From Bostrychus sinensis (taxonomy: Eukaryota; Chordata; Actinopteri; Gobiiformes; Eleotridae): 64,000 bases of DNA. Both the position numbers and the translations under genes were made by a program. The notes under the pieces were generated by a model, which did no database searches, had not been told where the DNA came from, and was given only the letters and a program-made list of their open reading frames with translations. Below, in pieces: positions 1 to 12,780 of this stretch. Within the stretch, counting starts at the first letter, position 1, and each line of letters opens with the position of its first letter. Location: assembly GCA_020698575.1 (NCBI GenBank), contig CM036247.1:25210431-25274430 (forward strand), read 5' to 3'.

Positions 1-2900
1 AAATAAAACTACACAACACAACGTGAAGCAGGACACAAGACATAATGAAACAAAGAGGAACTGCTGCGGACACGGAATATGAGGTCTGATGATAACAGAG
101 CAGCTCATGTGGTGACCTTTGAACAAAGAGAACACAGCCGATACCTGGCGCTTCAGGGGCGTGGCGCGTGCGTGCGTTTCTCATCATGAAACAGGAACAC
201 TATTAGATCTGAATGTTAAATAAGAGGTAGCTTCATTTAAGCAAAACACAAAAAGTTGTCGCTTTGCTCTTAAGTTATGTTTTGGGTGTATTTTTCCGTA
301 GAGCGTGCAACAGCAAAAACAGCGACCTCTTGCGGCCTATTCAGAGTCACACGCACAGATTTCTAATGGTCTGTACTTGACCTTACAAAATGTGCACCTC
401 ATATTCTGAAAACAAATGTAAACGTATATATATATATATATATATTAAAACTTTGATATTTTATTGGGTAATCCATCTCACATGACACTGATTTGTTGCT
501 GTAAAAGGGATCCAAAATGTTAATAAAACTGGGGTTATGGAAAAAGCAGAGCCGTCAGAATAGGGTAGGCAAGGTAGCCAGTTGCTTAGGGCCCAGAAGT
601 GAAGAGGGGCCCCAAGGACGCTCATTTATCTGTACAATAGTGAACAAGCTGTTTCAGTGATAGAAAACAAACCACTGCCCCGCATTTCTCCTAAAAGGGC
701 CCTATCTGGAGAGAAGTAAAACCTTCAAATCTAGCCATTTTAAAATATTAAATCATTTAAAATGGACCACAATACAGGAAATCACAAATGTTTAATTCAG
801 ATTTTGCTGGGGAAGGACCACCAGACCCCCATCCCGCTGCCTTGTCCCACTTTCACTTGCCTGTCATATGCATGGCCACAATTCAGGATAGGAAGGCAAA
901 ACGAGTTCTTATAATATTGCTCAGATATATTGTGTCTCTTTTTACCACTCTTTTGTTTGAAGGGGGATTCACCTCTCACCTAGAGCCCCTATAATGTCTA
1001 CAAACAGCTCTGGGAAAAAGAAAAGCATTAAAAGAAATTATATATTTGTTATTTTTAAAAAGGCTAATAGTATTTTAACTTGTGTATTTGACAAATTTTG
1101 AGTACTTCTTACACCACTGAAGAAATGTACATACTGCATATGAAACTAAATAAGTAAAATACTAAATTTACTAGGAAAATGTCTTTTAAGAATCTTCAAA
1201 ACGTAGGCATATTTGTGCATTCAAATTAAGTCCACTTTTTATCCTTTGCAAATTAAAATGTGGAATTATTCATTACTGAAAACAACAGCAATGCTTTTCC
1301 TCAATTGGGGGAACTAAATTATGTATTTTATGTTGTGCTTTTATAATCTTTTAATCTTGGTCGCCTCTAGAACAGCACTGCCATTTTACAACCTTTAAAA
1401 ACATTATTTGAGTAAAAGAAAATGTTTTCAATAAGTACTTTACTGGCGCCATAAAGAAACAGGTGTAGAGACCAGCAGAGGGCAGTTCTGTTGTGCTCTT
1501 TTGAACAGAAACAGAGAAACACTGCTGTGTAGTTCCTTTAACAGTGGCAGAAAGGTGCTCTGTGCAATATACTGCCAGGTCTATAGAGACAACACTATTG
1601 AGGAAAAGTAGGCAGAGCTGGAGGAAGCAGAGCTGAAGATGTTGAGGTTCTCTTTGGGAGTGACAAAGATGGAGAACATCAGAGGAACAGCTCATGTTAG
1701 ATGTTTTGGAGATGAAGACAGAGAGGCAGACTGAGATTAGATATATTGAAATAGGACATGAAATTGGCGTGAGAGAAAAGGATGCAGAGTATAAGGTGAA
1801 ACTGAGGCAGATGATTCCTTGTGGTGACGCCTGAAAGTACAATATTTATCTGCTAAAGCCTATGTACATATAGCTGATTTTTAAGAAACAAAGGAGCATT
1901 AAACCAAACAGTGCATTAATTCAGCCTCGCACCAGTGACCCCGTGTTAAGCCCCCCGAAGTAAAGTTCATTTTAGAAAAGCCATGTATAATTATCTCCAC
2001 CAATCAGAGCCCCCGCTAAAATTAGCCCCAGGTGTTTAGCGGGGTAATCAGGTCATGGATGCAAAGCTTTGTCTGTTTCAGACGGTCGAACTCAGTTTGT
2101 TCTCTGCATGTAAATGATCGGTCTACAGGGAGACCCTGCAATAACTCAGCTCCACACTCAGGCATAGCTCTGCATCTTAAATCATATGCCTACTAATCAA
2201 AGCACGCACAGTGTTTACATAATAAAATACACTGAATGGAGACAAGTAAACAGTATGTTTAATGGCTGGGAACACACACTTTTACATTACAGTTTTACAT
2301 TTTTAGATCCTTAACAGTATGTTCTGAGTTTAATTCTGGGTTTTCTTAAATACTTGAGAGATACATGCTAATTTAGTAAATAAAAGTAACAGAACCGGTT
2401 GTACCTCTAAACCAAACCAAATCTGTACTGTATAGTTACTTCAAAATAATATTACTCAGTAGAATTGGAAGTAGTCAACCAAATTATTAGTTAAATAAAA
2501 GTAAAAAGGGAATTTGAAAGTTTTTTGTAACCTCACAGTGAAAACTACTTTTGTTACTAACACTACTGCTGCTGCTGTGAAACTGGGCTGTTCTGGTTGC
2601 ATGGTGGACATGCAGAGCAAAAAACTGTTTAATCATTTGGAAATGCTCTGGAAAAACTACTACTACTACTACTTTCACATTTAACAGCACAAGGTTAACC
2701 ATTTACCTGAGTAAAAAAAATGTACTCAAGTACAAAAAGTACTGTATAACAAAATATGTATTCAGAGTGTTTATGTATATACTGGATGTACATATTATAT
2801 TGTACTTACAGTAAGTATCCAGTTACTGCTCTATAGCATCATGTCTTATATACGCAGCTCCTGTCCTGTTGCTGTTAACCATCCGTCATCCGCTGAGCCA
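1..2900. other. No gene recognised; AT-rich flank
   Basis: I see no Ig exon or other recognisable coding sequence here. There is a short TA run at about 427-444. A piece around 545-620 reads like a fish dispersed repeat. A 163-codon open frame on the minus strand at 1351-1842 has no domain, is rich in Ser, Leu and Cys, and has no splice context, so I do not call it a gene. Confidence 0.5.
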
Positions 2901-2920
2901 GAGGAGTTTAGAGCTTGGGG

Positions 2921-3000
2921 TCAAACCATAAAACCAAAGATCACACAAGCAATCAGCAGCACTGTCAAACCCACAATGCATCAGAGCGCTGTTGTACTGG
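2921..3000 (-). other. Candidate GPI-anchor exon with in-frame TGA
   Basis: From an AG at 3001-3002, phase 1 gives six codons and then TGA at 2981-2983. The same frame continues CIVGLTVLLIACVIFGFMV and stops at 2921-2923. Small residues followed by a hydrophobic run at the very C-terminus is the pattern of a GPI signal and matches gene 3 at 22465-22544. A second acceptor with its exon starting at 2961 keeps the frame and bypasses the TGA, but has a poor pyrimidine tract and leaves only a short hydrophobic tail. Confidence 0.4.
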
Positions 3001-6000
3001 CTGAGTGTTTTTGTACCAGGCGGGGGGCGAATGGTCCGGACAAGACATACCCTGTACAGAGGGAGGGGCGACGCTTGGTACCAGACCAGTACATTGTATC
3101 AGGACAGACAACAGCTGACCTCAGAGGTGAAAATGTGGAGCTTCAGGGCTAAGTAAGCAAACCTCCTCAGAGCAGCTAGGAACAAAACTAAGAGTATACT
3201 GTATGTATGTGTCTCTGTCTCATAATCTGGAAGTTGTTGTCATCATTTGTCTTTATTTATTATTCAGAAACACCTTATTGTATACTAACTAAATACTTTT
3301 ATTCAAGCCATTAAGTACACTTTGAAAAAATACTTTCAGGGGATATCTAAAACATACTTTGTTTTTTAAGTATGTTTTGATAAAAAAAACAAAAACAAAA
3401 AAACAATAAAAACAAAACTCATATACATTTTAATATCAGTATTTTCTGACATTGGTGCCAAAGGGTGCACCACCTCCAAATGACAATTCTAGGTTTAGGT
3501 ATGTAGTAGTAGTACTAGTTGAAGCGGTAGTAGCAGTAGTAATACCATTAGCAGCAGGGGTAAAAATTGCTTTCAATACTTTTTTACTTTTACTTATATT
3601 TTTAAGTTAGATTGACTACTTGAGTACAGATTCTGTGTACTTCTTCCACCTCTGCCAATAACCAAATCAGAACTGTGCATTTTATTGACTGTTTATACAG
3701 GATCCATATGCATTATCCATATTTTTTCTACTGGCAGTTACAGAAAAAACAAACAACAACAGATGCTTCTGATGACTCAAAACAAAACTTCACATTACAT
3801 AAGCTATCTTCAAAGGTAGATGCCCATTTCCATTACAATTGCAGGCAACATATACCTAAAATGCAGAAAAATCCAAATTATAATGATCATGAAAGACTTA
3901 GCATTCGTCATACTTTCTTATTAATATCACTCATATCTCACCTGCCACTTCGACTTCCTACAGTTACATTAACCTGCTCAGGGTCAGTGCACTGATCAGC
4001 ATCAATGAAAGTGACCAGCAGGGAGCACTGCAGGATGCTTCATGAGACAAAGAAGACTGTAATTAAACTGTCATCCAGACAACATGGAGAGAATGTGATG
4101 GATGAATGTGCCTTAGCTCACCTCGCAGACTCAGAACTGTGGAGTTTTCCAGCATGGTGACCGTGTTTCTGGCAGTGCAGGTATAGTTCCCGATGCTCTC
4201 CATGCTCAGCCTCTCTATGACGTACACAGCACTGTTAACCTGTGTGTTGTTGCCGTTGAAGGTCCAGCTAAAGTGTGCAGGAGGGATGGAGTCTGCGGTG
4301 CACCGAAGATCCACTCTTTGACCAGGTGATGCTGAAGGTGGCCCGGTGATAGAGATGTTATGAGGTCCATCTATGCAGAAAAGACGAGACAAGAGACATT
4401 TTCTTGTTAGAGGTTGCAGGTGGCTGGAGCCTAATCCATAATCCTTGGGCCTGAAGTGGGGTACCCTCTGGATAATCAGATAATCATAGTCAGTAGGTCA
4501 TCAGCTCTCATAAACATGTTATTCTTGTAAGAGACTACGTATGGCTGGAGCCTAACCCTGCAACTATGGGCCTGAGGCTGGATAATGGTCAGCTGCAGGG
4601 ATGATATATGCCAGAGTAATTAACAAGCACTGAATCTTAATCTCATTTTTCTTCTATAGTCTTAAACAGGACTTAAAGACTTTGTAATTGTAATTGTAAC
4701 TGACTTTGTAATTGGTCTTATAGCTCTTTTCCAGACACTCAAAGTCACTTTTGAATTAGCTGCATTATTCATTCACTGTCTTAGTCACACTCGCTGGTGG
4801 TAAGCCACAGCTGCCCTGGGGCAAACCGACCGAGACAAGGCTTGACGTTTTGTGTTTACAGCCTCTCCAACCACCACCAATCACACAATTAAACTAACAT
4901 TCATACAGGTAAGGTGGGCTTGCCCAAGGACACAACAGCAGTATGCTGTTAGCAGGGATTGAACCACCAACCCTCAGTACTGACCTACTGCCAATATGAA
5001 TGCTAAATATTTAAACATAACCTGTGGATGATTATAAGAATAAGTTCTTTTCAGAGTACAGTGCACCCAGTTCACAAGATACTCTTCACACACAGTATCT
5101 TTTGGACATTAGATACAGAACAATATGAACATTTTTACAGCAATTTTTGAAACATCAGGATATGAAAACGCATCAGGCCCAATCTTCCACTTGGCACAAA
5201 GATTTTTTTTCTCATCTGTGAAGGCGCACTTCTTTTTCTAGTAAGGACAGAATTGCAGAACTGGGACTCCGTGTGCCTTCTGTTTGATTTGTTAATTGTT
5301 TGAAACACACTCAAATCCAATCTTTTCCCAAATGCACAGCTGTCACCCAGCTTAGGTTTGTGCCAGTTCAAGTTCAGCGTCTTCGGCCCAAGCACAGCCC
5401 ACTGTCAAACCTCTTTAGACTAGATTTTGGGCCCAGCCTAAAGAGCAGGGATTGGGATAAGGCCCCTTTCTGCGCCACTGTCTGGTCCACCTCCTGCGCT
5501 GAGATTGGAAAGATCTAGCCCATCATGTTTAAGAATGCTAAAATTTTAGTTAACTAGTTAGTAAATATGTAGGAAACTCTGGACCATCATTCAGTCTCAA
5601 ATTCATTCACATGGGGGAATTTAGAGCCACCAATTCACTTATAGATGCATCTTTGTATCACCATGGAGGTAAGTTTCTGTTCTTATAATGTTGGGTCATG
5701 GCCATGGCTTTAAAAGTAAACATAAAAGCAAACTTGACCACATGCAGCATTTTTTACAAAGCTGATATTTGACTTTCGAGCCTCCACAGCGCAATGACGC
5801 CGAAACTGATGGAGCAATAATTCCTCCCTTGGCCAGTGATTGCTGGTTAGATCTATACTAAGAGCTCTCAGCAGAGTGGGTCATTCATAGTTCGGCACTT
5901 CCAAAACTGCTCCAAGGCACACTCTGAATTGCCCATAGGAACAAAATGTGAGAGTGAATGGTTGTCTCTAAATGTCAGGCCTTTGATTAAGTGGCCATAT

Positions 6001-8132
6001 TCCAAAGGCATCTTCCCTACTCAACCAAAACAGCTGAAATATACTGCAACCATCACCGCCCATAAGGAAAATGAATGGTCATAATATCGTCTTTTAAAAC
6101 AAACTCCAGCAGTAGTACTCACAGTTGACGGTGAGATTGTAGGCCGCAGTCATAGAGCTGACAGGGTTGCTGACTTGACATTTGTAGATGCCATGGCTGG
6201 AGCTGTGAACAGGTTGTATAAAGACGGTTTTATTGTTTTTGGAGAAGCTGACTCTGGCGTCACTTAGCAGAGGCTGGTCGTCTTTCATCCAGACTCTGGT
6301 GCTGATGTACCCAGAGGCCTCGCAGGTTAAGTTAGTGAAGGTGTTATGCTCTATCAGGACCAGTGCGGGGCTGCGGATCACTGCTCCTGTTACCAGTGCT
6401 GGGGAAAATACTCATGTAAGATTATTTGTTCTGAATAGATTAATACAGATTTATACACAAAATGAGTTTTATTGTCACTATGAAATCTTTTCACCAGTGT
6501 TTATTGATTGGTTTGTTAGCAGAAGAACTCAAAAGGTAATGGCCAGAATTAGGTGAATTGAATTTTTTGTGACATGGATCTGGAGCACCATCTAGATACA
6601 GGATTATTTTTAAATCATTGCAACATAGTGTTATCCCAGTTGCCATAAAGATACTAACACTAATAATTTTTACCAATGTGAGATTTAAGGGATTTGAGGC
6701 GCAAAGGATAGAGCATTTACCCATGAACTAGAAGATCTCCACCTTGGGTCCAGGTCTAAATCCTATATATTGTGAGAATATCTTTTTTTTCCTATTTGAA
6801 ATATTGTTTGTTACCTAATAATTAATACTTTTATTTAGTGCATTGTAAGCTATTCAATTCTAATTATTTATACAAGTGTGAAAGCAAGACTGTGTAGCTG
6901 TTGTGCAACCTTAATATTTTGTTAACTATGTGATTTTTGATTAGCATTGCACCATACATATATTTTTCAAAGTATGAATCAATCTGTAACAATATAACCA
7001 GGGCTTTGCTGAAGGAAATATGTTTAGCAGTCTACTTACTGGATATTTAGGGTATTGACCTTTTATTGTCTAATTCATTTTAATTTTAAGCCTCAACTTC
7101 AGATTACTTTGAATTTTTTCCTAAAGTGACATTTTACACTGAACAAAAATATAAACGCAACACTTTTGCTTTTGCTCCCATTTTTCATGAGATGAACTCA
7201 AAGATCTGAAACTTTTTCTACATACACAAAATAACCATATCTCTCAAATATTGTTCACAAATCTGTCAAATCTGTGATAGTGAGCACTTCTCCTTTGCCG
7301 AGATAATCCATCCCTCCTCACAGGTGTGCCATATCCAGATGCTGATGAGACAGCATGATTATTGCACAGGTGTGCCTCAGACTGGCCACAATAAAAGGCC
7401 ACTCTGAAATGTGCAGTTTAATCACACAGCACAATGCCACAGATGTCGCAAGTTTTGAGGGAGCGTGCAATTGGCATGCTGACGGCAGGAATGTCAGGGA
7501 TGGATTATCTCGGCAAAGGAGAAGTGCTCACTATCACAGATTTGACAGATTTGTGAACAATATTTGAGAGATATGGTTATTTTGTGTATGTAGAAAAAGT
7601 TTCAGATCTTTGAGTTCATCTCATGAAAAATGGGAGCAAAAGCAAAAGTGTTGCGTTTATATTTTTGTTCAGTGTATGTGACCTACCATATACATTAAGT
7701 GTGGTCCTGCCCAATTTCTGCAGCCCTCCATCTGGTATAATGGTGACTGTGTATTCCCCACCGTCGTCCAGCACCAGATTCCGGAGCTCCAGGGCCCCAG
7801 TGCTGCGGTCCAGGGAGATCCGGTTGGCATGTCCTGGATCGGTCACATTCATGCTGGTGGAGGTGATGATGTTGTTCCCTTTGAAGCTCCAGCTCACCGA
7901 GAGGAACGGCCTCTCTGTAGGACTGAGGCTGGTGGCAAACGTCACTGTGCCCCCTACAGCTCCACTTAGCGGCCCGTTGGGTAGGATGCCATCACCAACA
8001 CACAGTCCTACTCCAAAAACAAACCAAATGATGTTAGATATAAGGATTAGTTGACAATAGATGTGTTAATTGAAATGGAGCTATACCAAATATCATCAAC
8101 AGGAAAGCAATCCGTGACATCTTCTGGTCCAT
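2981..8132 (-). CDS. CEACAM-like gene 1: signal, N, A and B Ig domains, interrupted anchor exon
   Basis: Exons: signal 8087-8132; N 7687-8007; A 6123-6398; B 4122-4370; proposed last exon 2981-3000. All joins are phase 1 with GT..AG. The signal exon starts MDQKMSRIAFLLMIFG. The N domain keeps the Trp of strand C (VSWSF) and the GEYTV motif of strand F, but has no B/F cysteine pair, as in CEACAM N domains. The A domain (LTCEASG...YKCQVSNPVSS) and B domain (LRCTADS...YTCTARNTVT) have normal pairs. The proposed last exon would add Ala-Ser-Thr-Thr-Ala-Leu and then TGA. Read through, the next 19 codons are a hydrophobic GPI-type tail ending at 2921. The product is therefore either about 303 residues and secreted, or anchored if another exon or acceptor (2961) is used. 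Exons 1-4 are well supported, the last one is not. Confidence 0.75.
4394..4600. repeat. Degenerate fish dispersed repeat
   Basis: Contains diverged pieces such as GGTGGCTGGAGCCTAATCC, seen better preserved at 30300-30487 and, reversed, at 32130-32360. It lies in the intron before the B exon of gene 1. Boundaries are approximate. Confidence 0.45.
4780..4990. repeat. Fish dispersed repeat
   Basis: Has the stock phrases TTGCCCAAGGACACAACAGCA and GGGATTGAACCACCAACCCT that recur across teleost genomes. I recall them as repeat sequence but cannot name the family. Confidence 0.4.
6688..6785 (+). repeat. tRNA-derived SINE-like copy 1
   Basis: Aligns by eye with the copies at 8693, 9687 and 12383: a head like GGCTTTGTGGCTCAATGG, then GCATTTACCCATGAACTA, then AGATCTCC...GGTCCAGGTCTAAATCC. 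These resemble the A and B boxes of a tRNA-type promoter. This is the most diverged of the four. Confidence 0.45.
7137..7674. mobile_element. Non-autonomous Tc1/mariner-type element with long terminal inverted repeats
   Basis: About 178-bp inverted repeats at 7137-7313 and 7498-7674 are almost identical when one is reversed. Both start CACTGAACAAAAATATAAAC and are flanked by TA (7135-7136 and 7675-7676), the target-site duplication expected for Tc1/mariner. The 185-bp middle has no transposase. It lies in the intron between the N and A exons of gene 1, ending 12 bp past the N exon donor, so the gene 1 pre-mRNA would carry a long hairpin. I recall the terminal sequence as a common fish repeat. 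Confidence 0.85.
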
Positions 8133-8692
8133 GTAACAAAGCAGAGATGTTGTGTCGGTCTTCTCCAAACTTAAATCTTGAAGGGTTCTGGGTGCCCTGA
8201 GCTTTTATTCTCACACACCCACAACACAGAAGCAACTGCATTTCCTCCCACAGTAATAAGAACAAACGATGACCAGTGTTTACGATACTCCTATGTACAC
8301 ACAGCTAAATGCCCTTAGGTCTGGAGCAGTGAGTCATGAGGCTCATTCAGATTCATTTGGTTCACAAATTGATGATAGTTTTAGCATTTTTATGAACTGA
8401 AAGGATTATAGATAGAAAGAAAAGAAAAATGAATCGTCCATTCAACCTAAATATATATGTCCAGAGATGGAAGACGTACCCCAAATATGTAGAAGTGTAA
8501 CTGCTGCTACTTTAACATAAGATTACTTATGTAGAGTAGTCTACAAAAGTATTACATCCTCAAAGAAGGTTATATTTTTGGGAGCATTTGTTTGTTGGTT
8601 TGACAGCCTGTTAAGTAACTCAACAAGTGACTTGTCATTGTCAATTTTGGTAATAATGGTATTGTGGATGCTTTACTACTGTGAGATATAAA

Positions 8693-8785
8693 GGCTTTGT
8701 GTCTCAATAAATACAGCATTAATCCATTTACTAAAAGATGCCTGGTCCAGGTCTGAGCACAATATTTTTACCATTGCCAGATAGG
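8693..8785 (+). repeat. tRNA-derived SINE-like copy 2
   Basis: Begins GGCTTTGTGTCTCAATAAAT and carries GATGCCTGGTCCAGGTCTG in the B-box place, followed by the shared tail ATTTTTACCATTG. Confidence 0.5.
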
Positions 8786-9686
8786 ACAAATAGTATTATG
8801 TACTGTACTACACTATATCCGAATGTAGAATTAGATGTGGGACTTTCTTGGGACCTTAATGAATATCTACCTAATACTGTTGGTATTTTTCCATTTGCTA
8901 TTTCATTAACTGAAAATGAGTGGATTGTGGTCATGGAGGTAGGGTTCTGTTTACATTAATTTTATGAGCTCTAAGTGAGTAGTTTTGGTCGGTTTACGAG
9001 GTTTTGTTTGAGAGCAGCAGCAGTGAAACGTGGCATTCTTTGAGGAGGAGGAGGATCAAAGCCATTCAGGATGCCGTTCAGCCCATTCAGACAGCATTAC
9101 AAATACATCACAGGCCGCACTGTCTCCATACTATAATAATAGCAGATATATCTCATACTGTGGCCCTTATGCCTCGCTCTGATGGAGATTTGATATACAA
9201 GAGCTTCATCACATGACATATGGCCTCATGAAAGAGATGACACACAGATCTTATAGACTATAAAACAATGTGGTAAAAGAGATGTGTCATGCTGTCATTC
9301 CAGTGTGACATGAACACGTCATATGCAGTGTGTCACCAGCGGAAACTCTCATGTTTTGACAATACTATAGAGTTACCCAAAATCTATATACAATGAGAAT
9401 AATAAATATGGCTCATTAAATTGTACTAATTCTGTCTGCCAAGGAGGTTTTGGTTTTGCCAGCTTTGGTTTGTGTTTGCAATATACCCCAAAAGTAATTC
9501 TTGCATCTTGGTGAAATTTTAATTGAAAGGATAGTAATGGTGTGGATCCCAAATTTTGAAAAGGATTCTGCGACATAGGATCAAAGATACTAACTCCAAC
9601 CACATGGGGTCAGTAAAGGAACAAATAATTACTTTTTTGTCTGGAATTTGGTATGTTTTTGTGACTTTAGCATTGTCACATATAGT

Positions 9687-9778
9687 GGCTTTGTGGCTCA
9701 ATGGAGACAGCATTTACTCCTGAACTAAGAGATCCCCAGTTTAAGTCTTGGCACTATTTACCATTGTGAGATACTTTC
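9687..9778 (+). repeat. tRNA-derived SINE-like copy 3
   Basis: The clearest copy. TGGCTCAATGG fits an A box, and CAGTTTAAGTCTTGG is a weakened B box about 40 bases later. The shared tail TTTACCATTGTGAGATAC follows. Confidence 0.55.
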
Positions 9779-11697
9779 TTGGCAGAGGGCTGTGTTCTCT
9801 GAGTGTTTCTTGTTGATAAGGGTTTGTATCCTGCAGCATGTTTTATCTCAAAGAATTATGAAAAAGGGTTATACCTGTAGATATGAGGAAAAAAGTAAAA
9901 GATTACCTCTGTTCAAAAAAACATACTTCAGTTAGTTTTAACATTCCTGAACAAATGTAACAATATCACCTTATCTTACATAAACATTTATGAGCTCTTA
10001 ACTGGCTATTAGTCAAGTCTGCAAATATATGTCAGTACTGTAATGTACACACAATGTGCCTACAACAACACTGGTGTTGACTGAAACTTAAACCAAAAGT
10101 GAACAAAGGCCCTATTGTTTTTCAGTGGGCTGAATTATTGTCATTTTGCATAAAAAATGGTAAATAATAGTAAAATATTTTAGACATAGATTTGACATTT
10201 CACATTTATTTAAAACATTTCAACACGATTTAGAAAAGTGCGCAAACAAGAAGGACGCTGCGAGTCTTACAGCTTCCCAACATTTTTGGAAAACAGACCA
10301 AGAACAAACATTTAGACATTATCTGAACTGGGGTTATATATTTTAAAGGCCAAAAGGATGAAACTTTTTCTTCAATAAGTGGAGGTGAGTCTATCTTGTT
10401 GTTGTTACAGTGTGGGCTGTATGATAATCTCTAATAGATAAAAGCCATTTTGTTAGATGTTTTAGCCAGGTTGACTTCTGACCTCTACAGAGTGCTGCAA
10501 CTAAATCTTATCTAAGTCAGAGAAAGTACTGCCAAGTTCTTTGCAACATCTAACTTATAACAAGTCAGTGTTTATTTAATTCTCTTAATGCATCAACGTC
10601 AAGCACCTGCAGCAAACAAATGAATGTAAATTAGAATTATATAAATGTATCTTAATTTAAATCTAGTTTTTCTGAGTTGTTCTTTGTTCAGCAGCATTCT
10701 TCACCCAGTTTGCCCTCCTTTTGATCAGCTGGCCTCACCAACATACATCACCTTGCCTGCCCTTGGCCCTATGCTTGTCCATCAATGATTCACTTGTGTT
10801 GTAGTAATTGGCTGATAGTGGTACAATGATAACATCAGGCAGACAAGGTATTGGAACAACTCTTTGTGATGAACTGTCTCCGAATACACACATTATAATG
10901 TGTCGTAAATAACGTAAGTCCATTTATTTTCACACAACGAGCATCGTAAAATATTTATTTTGCACATAAATTATGAACTCAGAAGCACAGCACTATTGGG
11001 CCCGCAAATAATAATTAACAAGGGAGGAGATGTAGTGCGATTTTCCGTTTGATTAAGTGGCGACCCTTGGAGTTCACAACACGTTTGAGGCAAATAAATA
11101 AACAAGACAGATTTGAGACATTGAAACATTCCAAACACAAGTAAGGCCAGTAAAAGAGTACTATAAAAATTTACAATAAACAGTACAATAAATAATTCAG
11201 TGAGACATTAAACTAACATTGCAATTGACAAAAACATGCAAAATATATGTTAACCTTTTAAAACAGTAAGACTATAGATTAATATGACAGATACATTTAT
11301 GTGAGAATGATTCCATAAATACAGCTACAAAAAAATGTATGTTTTATTCACTGAACGTCCATCCTCTATAGATGTTTTTTGGAGCACATGCTGGTAAATT
11401 TTAGCCTGTCCAGCTGAACCCACTGACTTTCTAAAATGAAATCGGACTGGAATCTCTCCCATTCACTCTACTGCTACTGACCCATGAAAACTGATTATGT
11501 TTTGGTTTGTTTCTCACATTGGTACGTACGTTGTATCCCCCTAAATTGTATGTTTAGGAGGATCTGTTTTTTGCTGGCATTGGTTTGTTGGTTGCTTTTG
11601 ATAACATTTTAATTTACAATTCTGTACCATTGTGAGATACTAACTCCAGCCACAAGGGGTCAGTAAAAACAAATAGTTTTAGTGGATTCTGAGTTTG

Positions 11698-12353
11698 TTT
11701 ACATGCTCTTGAGTATCCTGGCTATGATTGGGTTTTTTAGGTATCCTGGTTTTGTCTTTGTGCTGTAAACACAGTATCCTGATTTCAGCTGGTGTCCTGG
11801 TTATGAGAAACCTGGATACTCGACCAGGATAACTCTGATGGAAACTGGAATATTGTTGCATGTAAACATAGTATCCTGGTTTCTGACCACGGCAGGTGAA
11901 TGGAGCATAGCGAAACAAACCTGGTGCTAGTGGCAACTTTCCCACAGCGACTGTAATTTGTACCTGAGCTCTAAAAACTCCTGATCTAGTATAATATTTA
12001 ACAAAGCAGCACAGTCTATTAAACAATGTTGCCACCTTTATTCGCAGAGGTGGTTGCAATGGCCGTGTCTCTGCTGCTCTCTGTGCTGTGGGAAAACGCC
12101 ACAGTCTGAGCCAGATTTTTCCCCATTCTTCATAATGTTTTGCACTACAGTCTTGCATGTTTATTGGGATAGTTTTCCCCTCTCTCTGTCACTAGAAATG
12201 AGTTATGCTCCCCTATATATCCAGAATACTATATTTTGTCATGTATGCAGGGATATGAGAATCACGGTTTCCTCTGAGCACATGTAAACATCATATCCTG
12301 AATGCTGTCATAACCAGGATAAGGCTCATAATCAGGATACTCAAGAGATGTAA
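11698..12353. mobile_element. Inverted-repeat DNA element (MITE-like)
   Basis: The left end TTTACATGCTCTTGAGTATC and the reversed right end TTTACATCTCTTGAGTATCC match over about 30 bases with small gaps. The motif TATCCTGGTTATGA recurs inside in both orientations. No transposase is seen. An antisense open frame of 159 codons falls within it and is not a gene. I cannot define a target duplication or assign a superfamily. Confidence 0.6.
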
Positions 12354-12382
12354 AAAAAGATGTAAAAAAAAAGGGGGGGGGG

Positions 12383-12483
12383 GGCTTTGTGGCTCAATGT
12401 ACAGTAGAGAATATACTTTTGAACTATAGATCACTGGTTAGAGTCCTTGTCTGGGCACTATATTTTTAACATTGTGCGATAGG
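12383..12483 (+). repeat. tRNA-derived SINE-like copy 4
   Basis: Starts GGCTTTGTGGCTCAATGTAC after a G run. GGTTAGAGTCC is close to the B-box consensus. The tail TTTTTAACATTGTGCGATAG matches the other copies. Confidence 0.5.
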
Positions 12484-12780
12484 TCCAATGTGAAGTTCTG
12501 CCCTTTTCAAGCGTTTCTAGTTCAAATTATTTTTTGAATAGAATAAAACAAAAATCAGGATGGCTGGACAGGCATTTGAGTTCATTTATGAATGTCAAAA
12601 CTACCCCAAGCCCATTTATGACAACATTGCTGTACCAGACATTGTAGCTGGATAAAACATCTTCAGAGAGTGGTCTTCTCTACCTTGCCTTGATTCACTT
12701 TTTTCTGTAGAAGCAAAAGCTCAGGTTAGAGAAGCCACCACACTATGAAATACTTGTACCATACTGCTATTACGATATGT

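Larger units (their letters stand above)
8133..12780. other. Intergenic DNA between genes 1 and 2
   Basis: No gene recognised. It holds SINE-like copies at 8693, 9687 and 12383, an inverted-repeat element at 11698-12353, and a diverged repeat seen twice (near 9588-9640 and 11630-11675, sharing GATACTAACTCCA and GGGGTCAGTAAA). A degenerate end of a hAT-type repeat (CAGAGATGGAAGACGTAC) starts near 8462. Confidence 0.5.

Noticed and set aside
1351..1842. 163-codon minus-strand open frame
   Set aside because: Low complexity, no recognisable domain, no neighbouring exon or signal. Probably chance.
2961..2963. Acceptor at 2962-2963 as the normal start of the last exon of gene 1
   Set aside because: It keeps frame and avoids the TGA, but has almost no pyrimidine tract and would give only about 12 hydrophobic residues. 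Kept as an alternative, not the main model.
9687..9778. A functional tRNA gene
   Set aside because: Box-like motifs are present, but no cloverleaf with paired acceptor stem could be drawn, and related copies vary. A SINE head is more likely.
11679..12158. 159-codon minus-strand open frame
   Set aside because: It lies inside the inverted-repeat element at 11698-12353 and resembles no transposase.
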